Shown here in pieces: positions 1-8,234 of a stretch of 64,000 bases of DNA (position 1 is the first letter of the stretch; each line of letters begins with the position of its first letter). The stretch comes from Allobosea sp. BH3 (GTDB lineage Bacteria > Pseudomonadota > Alphaproteobacteria > Rhizobiales > Beijerinckiaceae). The notes under the pieces were generated by a model. That model searched no databases. It was given only the letters and a program-made list of their open reading frames with translations, and had not been told where the DNA came from. The stretch lies in assembly GCF_025499465.1 (NCBI RefSeq), contig NZ_JAIMCA010000003.1, forward strand, positions 1-64,000, in the 5' to 3' direction. The translations under genes were made by a program, and so were the position numbers.

Positions 1-42
1 CGCGAGGCGACGGGCGGGCGCAGCGTGGCCAGAGCCGCCTGA
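1..42 (+). CDS. C-terminal end of an unidentified protein (5' end outside window)
   Basis: Frame 1 is open from the first base to a TGA at 40-42 and would encode the last 13 residues of a protein ending in SVARAA. A strong intrinsic terminator in the same orientation follows about 30 bases later, which is the main support for a gene ending here. Too little is visible to name it. Confidence 0.4.
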   Translation, partial: REATGGRSVARAA

Positions 43-71
43 GCCTCGGCGAAGCTGGATTCTCGATATCA

Positions 72-103
72 GGCGGCGCCCGAAAGGGCGCCGCCGTCTT
101 TTT
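72..103 (+). terminator. Rho-independent terminator
   Basis: A perfect 10-bp GC stem (GGCGGCGCCC / GGGCGCCGCC) closed by a GAAA tetraloop is followed by GTCTTTTT. It would end the gene entering from the left edge. The core GGCGCCCGAAAGGGCGCC recurs in the terminator at 35456-35485. Confidence 0.85.
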
Positions 104-207
104 GATGCGATGCAGCAGAATTTCGTGGCGCCGGTCCGGCGCACGGTGCCTGCGCCGAGCAATGCCTGGCCGTCGTCCCGGACCGGCAGATTCTGGCCAG
201 TCCGCTG

Positions 208-1218
208 CTATCGCCGCGAGGTCGGCGCGGCGTTTTGCTTCAGCTTGGCGATCGCGCCGCGTATCGGCCCGAATGGCCCGTAGCGATGCTGATCCGCGCT
301 GAAGCCATCGGCATAAGGGCCGTAGGCGGTATCGACCGGCTTCGAGAGCAGGTCAGGGAAATCCTTCTCCAGCCCCGCTTTGACCGGCCGAGGATGCGAA
401 AGCATGTAGGCGGCGACATCCCACGCGTCCTCGACGGAAAGCTGCGGGTCGGTGAAGTCGGTGCCGTGGGGCATGTTGAAGTGGATGAAGTTCGCCGCCA
501 CGCTCAAGCGGGCCATCCCGGCTCCATTGTTGAAGCTGTCGTTGCCCCACAAGGGCGGGACCATATAGCCGAAGTCACTGGTCTGCAGATTTCGCCGCAC
601 GCCCAAACCATCCGTGCCATGGCAGGCGGCGCACACCTTCTGAAAGACGCCTTGGCCCCGCGCCGGATCGGCTGCGCGGGACAATTCGGGCATCGAACCG
701 GCTCCGAGGCCCGGCAGCGTCTCACCCTTCGCAACATTGCGGGACAGGAAGTCGACATAAGCGACCAGAGCCCGCATTTCGGGCGCATCGTCGGGCAGGG
801 CGCGGCCGTTCATGCTGCGCGTCATGCAGGAGTTCAGGCGATCCTCGATGGAGATCGGCCCGCCCGTCCGGCTGCTGTACTGCGGAAACAGATCAGCCAG
901 GCCGAACAGCGGCAAGCCGAATTTCCGGGTGCCCGCCGAGAGGTGACAATTGCTGCATGACAGGTTGTTCCCGCTGTAGCGTCGGTCCGGGTTCCCGACG
1001 TTCGGCCCGATCAGCGAAGGGGTCGCGACGATGAGATCACGCCCCTTCTTGATGAGCTGATCCGACGCGCTGTCGGACAGCGCGGCCACGTCCGGGATGG
1101 TCCACTCGGTCATCTTCTGAGGAGACTGGGCAAATGCGCCCACCGTCCCGATGATCGCGGTCGCGGCGATCAGGGGGACGCCGACAATATTGAGAGCTGC
1201 TCTGACCAGGTCCACCAT
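208..1218 (-). CDS. tsdA: TsdA-like dihaem c-type cytochrome (thiosulfate dehydrogenase family)
   Basis: Predicted 336-residue periplasmic dihaem cytochrome. The ATG at 1218 is chosen because AGGGAG precedes it and a hydrophobic signal segment ending in AFA (about residues 5-30) follows; the reading frame stays open further upstream, but without an exported-protein start. Two haem sites are visible, CSNCH (about 88-92) and CAACH (about 196-200). A Cys in the RxNxCMxRSMNG motif (about 131) lies 39 residues after the first haem histidine, which matches the unusual Cys axial ligand known for TsdA haem 1. A Met in HFNMPHG (about 249) could ligate haem 2. TsdA enzymes join two thiosulfates to tetrathionate or run the reverse reaction. 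No sox genes or partner cytochrome lie nearby, so the substrate is inferred from family motifs only. The gene is convergent with nothing and stands alone. Confidence 0.75.
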   Translation of the reverse strand: MVDLVRAALNIVGVPLIAATAIIGTVGAFAQSPQKMTEWTIPDVAALSDSASDQLIKKGRDLIVATPSLIGPNVGNPDRRYSGNNLSCSNCHLSAGTRKFGLPLFGLADLFPQYSSRTGGPISIEDRLNSCMTRSMNGRALPDDAPEMRALVAYVDFLSRNVAKGETLPGLGAGSMPELSRAADPARGQGVFQKVCAACHGTDGLGVRRNLQTSDFGYMVPPLWGNDSFNNGAGMARLSVAANFIHFNMPHGTDFTDPQLSVEDAWDVAAYMLSHPRPVKAGLEKDFPDLLSKPVDTAYGPYADGFSADQHRYGPFGPIRGAIAKLKQNAAPTSRR

Positions 1219-1383
1219 GATCTCCCTGTGACGATCCGAGCCCAGATTCGCACCGGGATATCGCCAAGCGGATCGTACACGATCGATCCAATGAGAGGTA
1301 TCGACGGCTGGGTTCGTCGCAACGCCAACGTAAAAAAGTGCCGCGAAATGCGGATGTCTCAAACCGAGTGCGACCTCAACCTG

Positions 1384-2130
1384 TCACAACGCTCTGAGCG
1401 GAGTTATGGCGGGCTTGCCATCGGGAGCCGTATACATGGCGGCGTGGACTTCGAAGACCCGCGCGACCGTCGCCGGCTCGATCATTGTTTCGGGCGTGCC
1501 GTGACAGACGAGGCGTCCGCGCTGCATCACGGCGACCGCATCGGCAAATCGAGCGGCGATGTTAAGATCATGCAGCACGACAATCGTCGTCAGGCCTCGT
1601 TCGCGGGTCGCGCGCGCCACCACCTCCATCACTTCGAGCTGGTGGCGTATGTCCAGAGCGCTGATCGGCTCGTCGAGCAGCAACAGTGCCGGTTTCGAAG
1701 CAAGGGCCTGGGCCAGAAACACCAGCTGACGCTGGCCTCCGCTCAATTCCCCCAGATAGCGGGAGGCGAGAGCCAGGAGGCCGAGCTCGCGCAGACCGGC
1801 CTCGACCGCATCGAGGTCGGCCGCACCCACGCGCAGGCCGAGCCGGCCCAGGCGCCCCAGCAACACCGTTTCAAGGACGGTCAGCGCAGCGCGCCCGCCA
1901 ATGTCCTGCGGCATGTAGCCGATGCGGTCGGCCTGCCGCCACGAGCCGTCGAACGCGATGGTGCCGCCATGCGGGATCACCCCGGCGATCGCCTTGATCA
2001 GCGAAGATTTGCCCGAGCCGTTGGGGCCGATCACTGCGAGGATTTCTCCCGTTTCGGCAACCAGGTCGAGCTCCGGGATCACTTCGGTCGCGCCGTAGCG
2101 TACACTCAGATCGCTTACGGACACTTTCAC
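1384..2130 (-). CDS. FecE/BtuD-type ABC transporter ATPase (iron/metal-chelate import)
   Basis: A 248-residue cytoplasmic ATPase that powers uptake with the adjacent FecCD permease and binding protein. The GTG start at 2130 overlaps the permease stop in a GTGA tetranucleotide, which implies translational coupling. Visible motifs are Walker A GPNGSGKSS, signature LSGGQRQ, Walker B LLLLDEP and an H-loop in IVVLHDLN, in the order normal for this family. It is the last gene of the DUF2946 / binding protein / permease / ATPase series read on the minus strand. Cargo could be a ferric siderophore, haem or cobalamin. No TonB-dependent receptor is present to settle this. Confidence 0.9.
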   Translation of the reverse strand: MKVSVSDLSVRYGATEVIPELDLVAETGEILAVIGPNGSGKSSLIKAIAGVIPHGGTIAFDGSWRQADRIGYMPQDIGGRAALTVLETVLLGRLGRLGLRVGAADLDAVEAGLRELGLLALASRYLGELSGGQRQLVFLAQALASKPALLLLDEPISALDIRHQLEVMEVVARATRERGLTTIVVLHDLNIAARFADAVAVMQRGRLVCHGTPETMIEPATVARVFEVHAAMYTAPDGKPAITPLRAL

Positions 2131-3287
2131 CAGAAGGCCCTCCGGTTGCGCATGATCAGCCAGATGAAGAAGGGAACCCCGACGAGCGAGGTGACGATGC
2201 CGATCGGGACGATGGCGCCGGGCAACACCGTCTTGCTCGCGATCGAGGCCACCGACAGCAGCAGCGCTCCGTAAAGCGCAGAGGCCGGCAGGAAGCTGCG
2301 CTGATCCTCGCCGACCAGCATGCGGGCGATATGCGGCGCCACCAGCCCGACGAAGCCGATCGTTCCGACGAATGCGACGGCCACCCCGGTCAGCGCGGAG
2401 ATCAGCGCAAACGAGCGCAGCCGGAGGCGCCGGACATCGACACCGAGCCCTCGTGCCCGTTCGTCGCCCAGTTTCAACGCCGTCAGCCGCCAGGCGTCGG
2501 CAACGAGCCAGGGGATGCAGGCAAGCAGCACTGCACCGATGATCCAGAACTTGCTCCAGCTCGCCTTCTGCAGACTGCCGAACAGCCAGAAGACAATCTG
2601 CTGGAGCGCCTCCGGCGAGGCCACGAACTGGAGCAGCGCCAGCAGGGCCTGGAACAGGAAGAGCAGCGCGATGCCGGCCAGCAGCAGGGTCTCCGGTGAC
2701 GAGTCCCGTGTCGACCCGATGCCGTAGACCCCGGCGCAGGCCAGGCAAGCGAAGAGGAATGCCATCAGCGGAATGGCATAGGCTTCCGGGACCGGGATCA
2801 TGACGCCGAGCACGATGACCAGTGCCGCGCCGAAACCGGCCCCCGCGGAGACACCGAGCGTGTAGCTGGAGGCCAGCGGATTGTTGAGGATGGTCTGCAT
2901 GATCGCGCCTGAGAGCCCCAGCGCTGCGCCGACGACGAGGGCCACGAGGGCCGTCGGCAGCCGGATCGACCAGACGATCGCGTCGACCATGCGGTCCTGG
3001 GCCAGGCCGAAGACCGAATTGGCGACGGCGCGAACGGGCAGGAGCGCCGGCCCGGTCGCTATATCCAGAATGAGGCTGATCAGGGCGCATGCTGCGCCGA
3101 ACACGAGCACGACGGCGCGGCGCCGCGCCATCGCGGCATGAAGGCGGGCTATGTCGCCATGGCGGGAGCCTTCACCCGGGAGGGAGGTCCGCGTCGCCGA
3201 GGCCCCCTCGCATCGGGGCGGAGGGGATGGGACCGACGCAACCGGGAATGGCGTGCGGGTGGGGCAATGCATGGAACTGGCGGACAT
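2127..3287 (-). CDS. FecCD-family ABC transporter permease
   Basis: A 386-residue polytopic inner-membrane permease. A cytoplasmic N-terminal tail of about 70 residues precedes the first hydrophobic helix, and the rest shows the FecCD pattern including the segment GTIGFVGLVAPHIARM, the coupling-helix region that contacts the ATPase. The ATG at 3287 is preferred because AGGAG lies 7 bases upstream; it starts 24 bases after the stop of the binding-protein gene. The C-terminus ends in MRNRRAFW, and its TGA overlaps the GTG of the ATPase. With the partners it forms a type II importer for metal chelates. Confidence 0.9.
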   Translation of the reverse strand: MSASSMHCPTRTPFPVASVPSPPPRCEGASATRTSLPGEGSRHGDIARLHAAMARRRAVVLVFGAACALISLILDIATGPALLPVRAVANSVFGLAQDRMVDAIVWSIRLPTALVALVVGAALGLSGAIMQTILNNPLASSYTLGVSAGAGFGAALVIVLGVMIPVPEAYAIPLMAFLFACLACAGVYGIGSTRDSSPETLLLAGIALLFLFQALLALLQFVASPEALQQIVFWLFGSLQKASWSKFWIIGAVLLACIPWLVADAWRLTALKLGDERARGLGVDVRRLRLRSFALISALTGVAVAFVGTIGFVGLVAPHIARMLVGEDQRSFLPASALYGALLLSVASIASKTVLPGAIVPIGIVTSLVGVPFFIWLIMRNRRAFW

Positions 3288-3310
3288 CGAGCGGCTCCTG
3301 TGTCCGCGGG

Positions 3311-4426
3311 TCAAGGCTTGATCGGCAGCATCCAGGTGCCGCTGAAGGCGATGGGCAGGTACTTGTCGTGATAGGCCCTGAGGCTCGCAACCGGATCGAC
3401 ATCCGCGAAGGCTTCCGGATAGAGCCGCTTGGCGATGTACTGCATCGCGACGAAGTCATAGAGCGTGCGGCACAGGCCATGCTCGATCGCGCTGATCTCG
3501 CCGGCGTTGATCGCCTTGAGGTTGTCCCAGCCGGGGCGCGCGGCATAGGGTCTGAGGCTCGCTCGGGTTTCCTCGGGCGTGACATCGTAGCCGGTGCGGA
3601 CGGCCTTGGCCCTCCCGAGCCAGGAGGAGGACGCCATCAGGATGACGTCGGGGTTCTCCGCGATCACCGCCTCGCCGTTCAGCGGTCCCCATGGCCCCGG
3701 GATCTTGCCGTTCGCGATGTTGCTGGCGCCGAGCGTGGTGATGATCTTGCCCCACATCGTGTTGTTGTAGGTGTTGCCGATCGTGTCGGCGCCGGCCTGG
3801 CCCAGCTCGACATAGACCTTCCTGGTCGGCGCACCGGCCGTCTTGGCCTTTTCCACCCGCGCGAGGATATCGCGGTACTGGTGCTCGTAGAGCGTCGCGA
3901 GTTCCTCGGCGCGCGCCTCGCGGCCCATCACCTTGCCGAGCGCGCGGGTCGAGGCGAGATGGCGCTCCAGCAGCTGCGCGTTGTAGTCGATGATGACGAT
4001 GGGGATGCCGGCGCCTTCGATCTGCCCGACCTGGGTCCCGAGCGCCTTGAAGGCCCATTCGGACAGCAGGAGGACATCCGGCTTGAGGCTGATCACCTTC
4101 TCGGCGCTGAAGCTGCCGTCGTCGCTATGTCCGATATCCGGCATGCCGGCGAGGTTGGGGATCGCGGCCTTGTAGCGGTTGAAGATCAGGGGGCGCCAGC
4201 CTTCCCATGGCGCGCGGGAGATCCCGACCACCTTCTGCCAGCCCTCGACGCCGGCGACCGCGGTGAACTCCTCGAAGTTGAAGTTGAGCGCCACCCGCCT
4301 GATCGGCAACTCGACCGTGACCTTGCGCCCGAGAGCGTCGGTGACTTCGGTCGGGGCAGCAAGCGCTGCGGCGGAGCACCCGGCCAGTGCCAGGGCGTAG
4401 AAAAGGGATTTGATCCTGTTGAGCAT
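3311..4426 (-). CDS. Iron/metal-chelate ABC transporter substrate-binding protein (COG0614-like)
   Basis: A 371-residue exported binding protein. The N-terminus has a hydrophobic stretch ending LALAGC, a plausible lipobox, so it may be a lipoprotein, although an ALA signal-peptidase I site lies a few residues later. Next comes TEVTDALGRKVTVELP, the opening typical of ferric-siderophore and vitamin B12 binding proteins, and later KPDVLLLSEW and NPDVILMASSS. The two-lobe helical-backbone fold is known for the family and not shown by sequence alone. It is preceded by AGGA 9 bases before the ATG and lies directly upstream of the permease. The ligand is not predictable here. Confidence 0.85.
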   Translation of the reverse strand: MLNRIKSLFYALALAGCSAAALAAPTEVTDALGRKVTVELPIRRVALNFNFEEFTAVAGVEGWQKVVGISRAPWEGWRPLIFNRYKAAIPNLAGMPDIGHSDDGSFSAEKVISLKPDVLLLSEWAFKALGTQVGQIEGAGIPIVIIDYNAQLLERHLASTRALGKVMGREARAEELATLYEHQYRDILARVEKAKTAGAPTRKVYVELGQAGADTIGNTYNNTMWGKIITTLGASNIANGKIPGPWGPLNGEAVIAENPDVILMASSSWLGRAKAVRTGYDVTPEETRASLRPYAARPGWDNLKAINAGEISAIEHGLCRTLYDFVAMQYIAKRLYPEAFADVDPVASLRAYHDKYLPIAFSGTWMLPIKP

Positions 4427-4653
4427 GTCGATGTCCTCGTGACGGCGGTGGCGCTCGTGTGACGTGGCGCCGTTCGGTCAGGGGGCAGCGGGGGAGCGCG
4501 CAGGCCGGGGAGAGTGCGGCGGCACGCGATGACGCGGCGACCGATCCGGCTCAGGCGGGCTGCGGCTGATATCGTCGATGCCGCTCCATTGCGCATCGCA
4601 GATCATGCCATCCTCGATACCCCGGCCACGCAGCCGTGCGGCGCGTGGCGGCG
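4427..4653 (-). other. Intergenic leader between DUF2946 gene and binding-protein gene
   Basis: About 227 bases on the minus strand. Just after the DUF2946 stop, CCACGC and GCGTGG can pair. A 42-codon frame (4478-4606, ATG at 4606, weak GGATGG upstream) encodes a Pro/Arg-rich peptide beginning MICDAQWSGIDD. I cannot tell a small gene from chance. A stretch resembling AGCCGGATCGGTCGCC (about 4538-4553 on the minus strand) loosely recalls a B12 box, but the other riboswitch elements were not found. Confidence 0.35.
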
Positions 4654-5049
4654 TCAGCTGAGGGACGGCGGCGCTCGAGGATTGGCGGGAGAACGGCCGC
4701 CGACATAGCCCTGTGGCGTGTCGAGTTGGCGCGCGAAGGCGACGCGGTCGACGTCGCGATAAACGATCGGCGCGTGTTCGCCCGAAATCGGGATGAGACT
4801 TGTCGATGCGAGGGCGCAGACCGTCCGGCAATGATCGGTCAGGTCGGGTTGACCCGCATCCGGACGGGAAGCCCCGTCATGCGACGCCAGCGGAGAACAG
4901 AGCGTCATGCCGAGGCTCTGCGCCAACGCGGCGTTGGCGGCATGCGCGCCCGAGGCCATGCCGGTCAGGATTGCCTGAAGCACGAGCAGATAGGCGGCCG
5001 CAAGGGCGACCCATCGACGTCTTCCGGTTCCGTGGCGACAAAAGAGCAA
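4654..5049 (-). CDS. DUF2946-like small membrane/exported protein
   Basis: Predicted 131 residues. The proposed TTG start at 5049 has AAGGAG 8 bases upstream; an ATG at 5175 in the same frame has no ribosome-binding site and would add an uncharged, unlikely leader. After a basic start (CRHGTGRRRW) comes one hydrophobic segment, then a region with spaced cysteines (TLCSPL, HCRTVCAL) and histidines. That layout fits DUF2946-type proteins, which often accompany TonB or metal-uptake genes. It is the first gene of the metal-chelate operon, 227 bases ahead of the binding protein. Function is unknown; handling of a metal in the periplasm is only a guess. Confidence 0.6.
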   Translation of the reverse strand: MLFCRHGTGRRRWVALAAAYLLVLQAILTGMASGAHAANAALAQSLGMTLCSPLASHDGASRPDAGQPDLTDHCRTVCALASTSLIPISGEHAPIVYRDVDRVAFARQLDTPQGYVGGRSPANPRAPPSLS

Positions 5050-5069
5050 GTGCTGCACTCCTTGCGTCA

Positions 5070-5097
5070 GCGATAGCACCTTGCTGTGGAGCGTCAA
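5070..5097 (-). promoter_or_regulatory. Possible sigma-70-like promoter of the metal-chelate operon
   Basis: On the minus strand, TTGACG (5092-5097) and TATCGC (5070-5075) are 16 bases apart and lie just upstream of the AAGGAG and TTG start at 5049. The -10 match is poor. No clear Fur, Irr or RirA box was recognised. Confidence 0.3.
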
Positions 5098-5327
5098 TGC
5101 GCCAGCGCAAACTCGGTGCCTTGCGTAAAGAATGTCGGGGCCGCTCCAAGAAACGGAGCCCCTGACATGCGACATGCGTCAGAGCGGGACGTCGGCTGAC
5201 AGCGACAAGGATCGCAAACGACGGGTGTTGCCGTTACGGTACCACTATGGCTTCCTTGCCAAGCTGATCGATTGAAGAGTGTCATGGTCGCGGGGCGTCA
5301 TGCCCTGGCTCGATTGAGGATAAGATA

Positions 5328-5735
5328 ATGCGGCTCGAACGATACCTGCTGGCGGCCTTCCTCGTCGCGATGTCGGCGCCGCTCGATTCCGCGCGCGCCG
5401 ATGATCGCCTGAGTGGGACCTGGGCGGTCGACTTGGCCTCCTGCGGGGACGTGTTCACCAATCGCAATGGGCGCCCCGCATTCAAACGCAACTCAATGGA
5501 CGGAGCTGCGGGCCTCATCGTGAGCGGAAAGCAGATGCGTGGGCCGCGGGCGACCTGCGACCTCAAATCGTCGAAACAGCAGGGCGACGTGCTGACGTTG
5601 CTGCTCGGCTGCCAGAGCCAGATCATGTTCGACAAGATGACTGTGTCGGTCCGCTTCGAGGGACCCGACAAACTGGTTCGGTTCGATCCCGCTTTCCCCG
5701 AGATCACCACGACCTACAACAGGTGCAGCCGATAA
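5328..5735 (+). CDS. Secreted hypothetical protein
   Basis: 135 residues with a clear signal peptide (MRLERYLLAAFLVAMSAP...ARA, cleavage near residue 25). The mature part starts DDRLSGTWAVDLASC, similar in feel to small lipocalin-like periplasmic proteins that open with a G-T-W motif. It contains cysteines near residues 40, 79, 96 and 133 that could form disulfides outside the cytoplasm. GAGGATAAGATA precedes the ATG. It is a single-gene unit, followed by a strong terminator at 5861. I do not recognise a specific family. Confidence 0.75.
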   Translation: MRLERYLLAAFLVAMSAPLDSARADDRLSGTWAVDLASCGDVFTNRNGRPAFKRNSMDGAAGLIVSGKQMRGPRATCDLKSSKQQGDVLTLLLGCQSQIMFDKMTVSVRFEGPDKLVRFDPAFPEITTTYNRCSR

Positions 5736-5860
5736 CCGGTCGCACTCTGTCGACTGCAATGATGTTGCAGCGAACGATTCGCCTCGAAGGTCTTGAAGGC
5801 GCTCAGCATTTCACGATCCTGACCCAGAGAACTGGCTCGGGCGGCGAGGCCGCCGAAGGA

Positions 5861-5890
5861 GCATCCCGGCGGCGCCGGGATGCCGTTTTG
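5861..5890 (+). terminator. Rho-independent terminator
   Basis: GCATCCCGGC, loop GGC, GCCGGGATGC, then CGTTTTGG: a perfect 10-bp stem followed by a short T run. It lies downstream of the secreted-protein gene and just before the convergent MBL gene end at 5917. Confidence 0.75.
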
Positions 5891-5916
5891 GCGCCGCAGC
5901 GCGAGGCGTGCGCCGT

Positions 5917-6915
5917 TCAGGCCGGCACTAGTTGCATCGGTGCGGGAAGATAGCGGAAGCCGTCGCCCGCTTTGACCAGATTGCCGAAACCTGGCCAGGC
6001 GAAGTGATAGGACATCACCGGCATCTTCTCCTCGGTCAGCATCGTCAGAAGCCGGACGCGGGATTGCACGGCCTGCTTCGGATCGCTGTCATAGGCGAAT
6101 TCGAGGCGCGGATTCTCGGTCAGCAGGACGGCGTGATGCGTCAGGTCGCCGAGGAAGGCGAAGGACTTGCCGCCGGATGCCACCTTGAAGATGTGGTGGC
6201 CCGCCGTGTGGCCCGGCGCTGCGAGCGCCTGGACGCCCGGCAGGAACTCCTGCTGGTCCTTGAAGAAGACGAGGCGGTCGCGCACCGGCAGGAGATTGGC
6301 GCGCGCATGCACGATAAACGCCTTCAGCGGCGAGTTCATCTTGCCCTCGTCAGTCCAGAAATCGAAATCGATCTGGCTGATGTGGATGCGTGCATTGGGA
6401 AAGAGCGGCTTGCCCTCCGCGGTGCAGATGCCGCCGATATGGTCGATATGGGCGTGGCTGCAGACGATGTCGTCGACATCCTCCGGCTTGATGCCGGCCT
6501 CCTCCATGCTCTTCAACAGCCGGCCGGTCGTCGGGCCGAACGCCTTGGAAAACCCCATGCCGGTGTCGAACATCACAAGCCGGTCGCCGAAGTTCACGAT
6601 CGGGATGTTCTGCTCGAGGACCACGTTCTCCTTGGGCAGGAAGTTGGTCTCGAGCATGCCGTAGACGGTTTCCTTCGGCACGCCGAGGAAGCTCGCGCCT
6701 GGATCGCCGAGCGGCAGCGGCCCGTCCGACACCACCGTGACCTCGGCGGTGCCTAACATGAACCGGTAGAAATAGGCCGGTTGCGTCTTCGAGAGCGGCG
6801 CCTTGGCAAGGGCGGGGCCGCCGATCGGCAGCATGGCTCCTGCGGCCAGTGCCGCAGCCGAACCGAGAAAGCCGCGTCGACTCGCGGATGGCGGAATGAA
6901 CTTGTCATTGGACAC
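5917..6915 (-). CDS. Tat-exported metallo-beta-lactamase-fold hydrolase
   Basis: 332 residues. The start is GTG at 6915, with AGGAGG 7 bases upstream. The N-terminus has a twin-arginine signal (SASRRGFLGSAAALAAG) ending in ALA, so a folded, probably metal-loaded enzyme is exported to the periplasm. The MBL metal motif is SHAHIDHIGG (about 153-162); further ligands fit APGHTAGHH and LGDLTHHA. The length and the segment before the HxHxDH motif resemble the AHL-lactonase/quorum-quenching-like and aryl-sulfatase-like MBL groups, but the substrate is not determinable. LysR at 7252 is divergent, and the shared intergenic stretch carries an inverted repeat at 6961-6984, so LysR control is plausible. 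Confidence 0.85.
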   Translation of the reverse strand: MSNDKFIPPSASRRGFLGSAAALAAGAMLPIGGPALAKAPLSKTQPAYFYRFMLGTAEVTVVSDGPLPLGDPGASFLGVPKETVYGMLETNFLPKENVVLEQNIPIVNFGDRLVMFDTGMGFSKAFGPTTGRLLKSMEEAGIKPEDVDDIVCSHAHIDHIGGICTAEGKPLFPNARIHISQIDFDFWTDEGKMNSPLKAFIVHARANLLPVRDRLVFFKDQQEFLPGVQALAAPGHTAGHHIFKVASGGKSFAFLGDLTHHAVLLTENPRLEFAYDSDPKQAVQSRVRLLTMLTEEKMPVMSYHFAWPGFGNLVKAGDGFRYLPAPMQLVPA

Positions 6916-7251
6916 GGCATTTCCTCCTGTACGGTCTGGCTCCCGGCTCTCGATTCTTGATAGAGAACGCGTGCGCGTGCTCTAAGCCGTCGGCGCTTCG
7001 GAGGTGGACGGGGTTGGCCGTTCCGGCTCTGCCGTGCCACCGCGGCGGAGGATGCACCTGCCCCTACGTCCGGACCAATATCCGTTCGATCTAGCCTCCA
7101 TAACGCAAAGCTGCGGCTGGCATGGTAAGCTGGCGGGCCGAGCGAGCCCTCGAGCCAGAGGCCGAACCGGCGGCGGGCGCGCTGGCCATTGCCTTTCCGG
7201 CCCGCTATTCAGCGGGGCATCGAGCGCGACCACTGCGAGACGAAGAGGGCG
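6916..7251. promoter_or_regulatory. Divergent intergenic region between MBL gene and LysR gene
   Basis: 336 bases without a convincing gene. It should hold both promoters. The clearest element is an imperfect palindrome at 6961-6984 (arms TAGAGAACGCGT and GCGCGTGCTCTA, 10 of 12 positions paired), 45 bases upstream of the MBL start. LysR regulators usually bind T-N11-A dyads in such divergent regions, so this is a candidate operator. Confidence 0.45.
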
Positions 7252-8214
7252 ATGGATCTACGTCAGCTCCGCTATTTTGCCGCCATCGTCGAGCAGGGCT
7301 CCTTTTCGAAGGCCGCAACGAAGCTGCGCGTGGCGCAGCCGGCGCTGAGCCAGCATCTGCGCCACATGGAGGACGAGCTCGGGGTCGCGCTGCTGCATCG
7401 CGGCACGCGCGGCGTCCAGCCGACCGAGGCCGGCGAACGCCTCCTGACCCGCGCGCATTCGATCCTGGCCGAGTTCGCCGCCTTGCGCGAGCAGGTCCGC
7501 GGCGAGGCCGAGCAGCCCGCCGGGGAAGTGCGGATCGGCCTGCCCGGCACCGTCAGCGAGCAGTTCAGCGTGGCGCTGATCCAGGCCGCGCGGGAGCGCT
7601 ATCCCGCCATCCGGATCCGCATCGCCGAGGCGATGAGCGGTTTCGTGCTGGACTGGCTGAGGCGCGGCGATGTCGACCTCGCCATGATCTACTCGACCTC
7701 GGACCCGAAGGGGCTCGGCATCCACCACGTCCTCACCGAGGAACTCTGCCTCTTCTCGGCGGCGGGCGCCGCGCATCAGCCCGCGCTGGCAGGGCGTTCG
7801 GCTCCGCTTGCCGTGGCTGCCGCGCTCGACCTGATCCTGCCCGGCCCCGGCCACGGCCTGCGAGACCAGATCGACGAAGCTGCGAGTGGGGCCGGAGCCA
7901 CGCTCCAGCCGGCGATCGAGATCGAATCCTACAGTCAGATCAAGCGGCTGGTGGAGCGGGGCTTCGGCTACAGCATTCTACCGCGCATGGCTGTCGCGGT
8001 GCAGGAAAAGGCGGGCGTCTTCCAGACCTGGCGGATCGAGCGGCCCTCGCTTCATCGCAAGGTCTATCTCGCCTATTCGACGGAGCGGCCGATGCCGACG
8101 GCTGCCCGCGCCATCGGCCAGCTTTCGTGGGAGATCCTGCGCGGCCTCGTTGTGGACGAGACCTGGATCGCGACACTCGGCGAGGATGGCGGCCCGCCGA
8201 AGCTCTACGGCTAG
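7252..8214 (+). CDS. LysR-family transcriptional regulator
   Basis: 320 residues starting MDLRQLRYFAAIVEQGSF at the ATG 7252 (GAGGG just upstream). The N-terminal winged helix-turn-helix (about 1-60) includes VAQPALSQHLRHMEDELG; the rest is the periplasmic-binding-protein-like effector domain. The segment VGLPGTVSEQ...GFVLDWLRRGDVDLAM resembles the nitrogen-assimilation Nac/Cbl-like group, but that is only impression. It is divergent from the Tat-exported MBL gene and convergent with the acyl-CoA cluster ending at 8235, so the MBL gene is the most likely target, the catabolic cluster an alternative. Confidence 0.9.
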   Translation: MDLRQLRYFAAIVEQGSFSKAATKLRVAQPALSQHLRHMEDELGVALLHRGTRGVQPTEAGERLLTRAHSILAEFAALREQVRGEAEQPAGEVRIGLPGTVSEQFSVALIQAARERYPAIRIRIAEAMSGFVLDWLRRGDVDLAMIYSTSDPKGLGIHHVLTEELCLFSAAGAAHQPALAGRSAPLAVAAALDLILPGPGHGLRDQIDEAASGAGATLQPAIEIESYSQIKRLVERGFGYSILPRMAVAVQEKAGVFQTWRIERPSLHRKVYLAYSTERPMPTAARAIGQLSWEILRGLVVDETWIATLGEDGGPPKLYG

Positions 8215-8234
8215 CCTTCGCCAAGGAGGCCCGC

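Noticed and set aside
1219..1362. N-terminal extension of the TsdA-like cytochrome to a TTG at 1362
   Set aside because: The added residues contain no signal sequence, while the ATG at 1218 has a good ribosome site and directly precedes a signal peptide.
4480..4650. Cobalamin riboswitch in the leader of the metal-chelate binding protein
   Set aside because: Only a partial B12-box likeness was found. The other conserved elements were not recognisable by eye, so I leave it as a question for Rfam.
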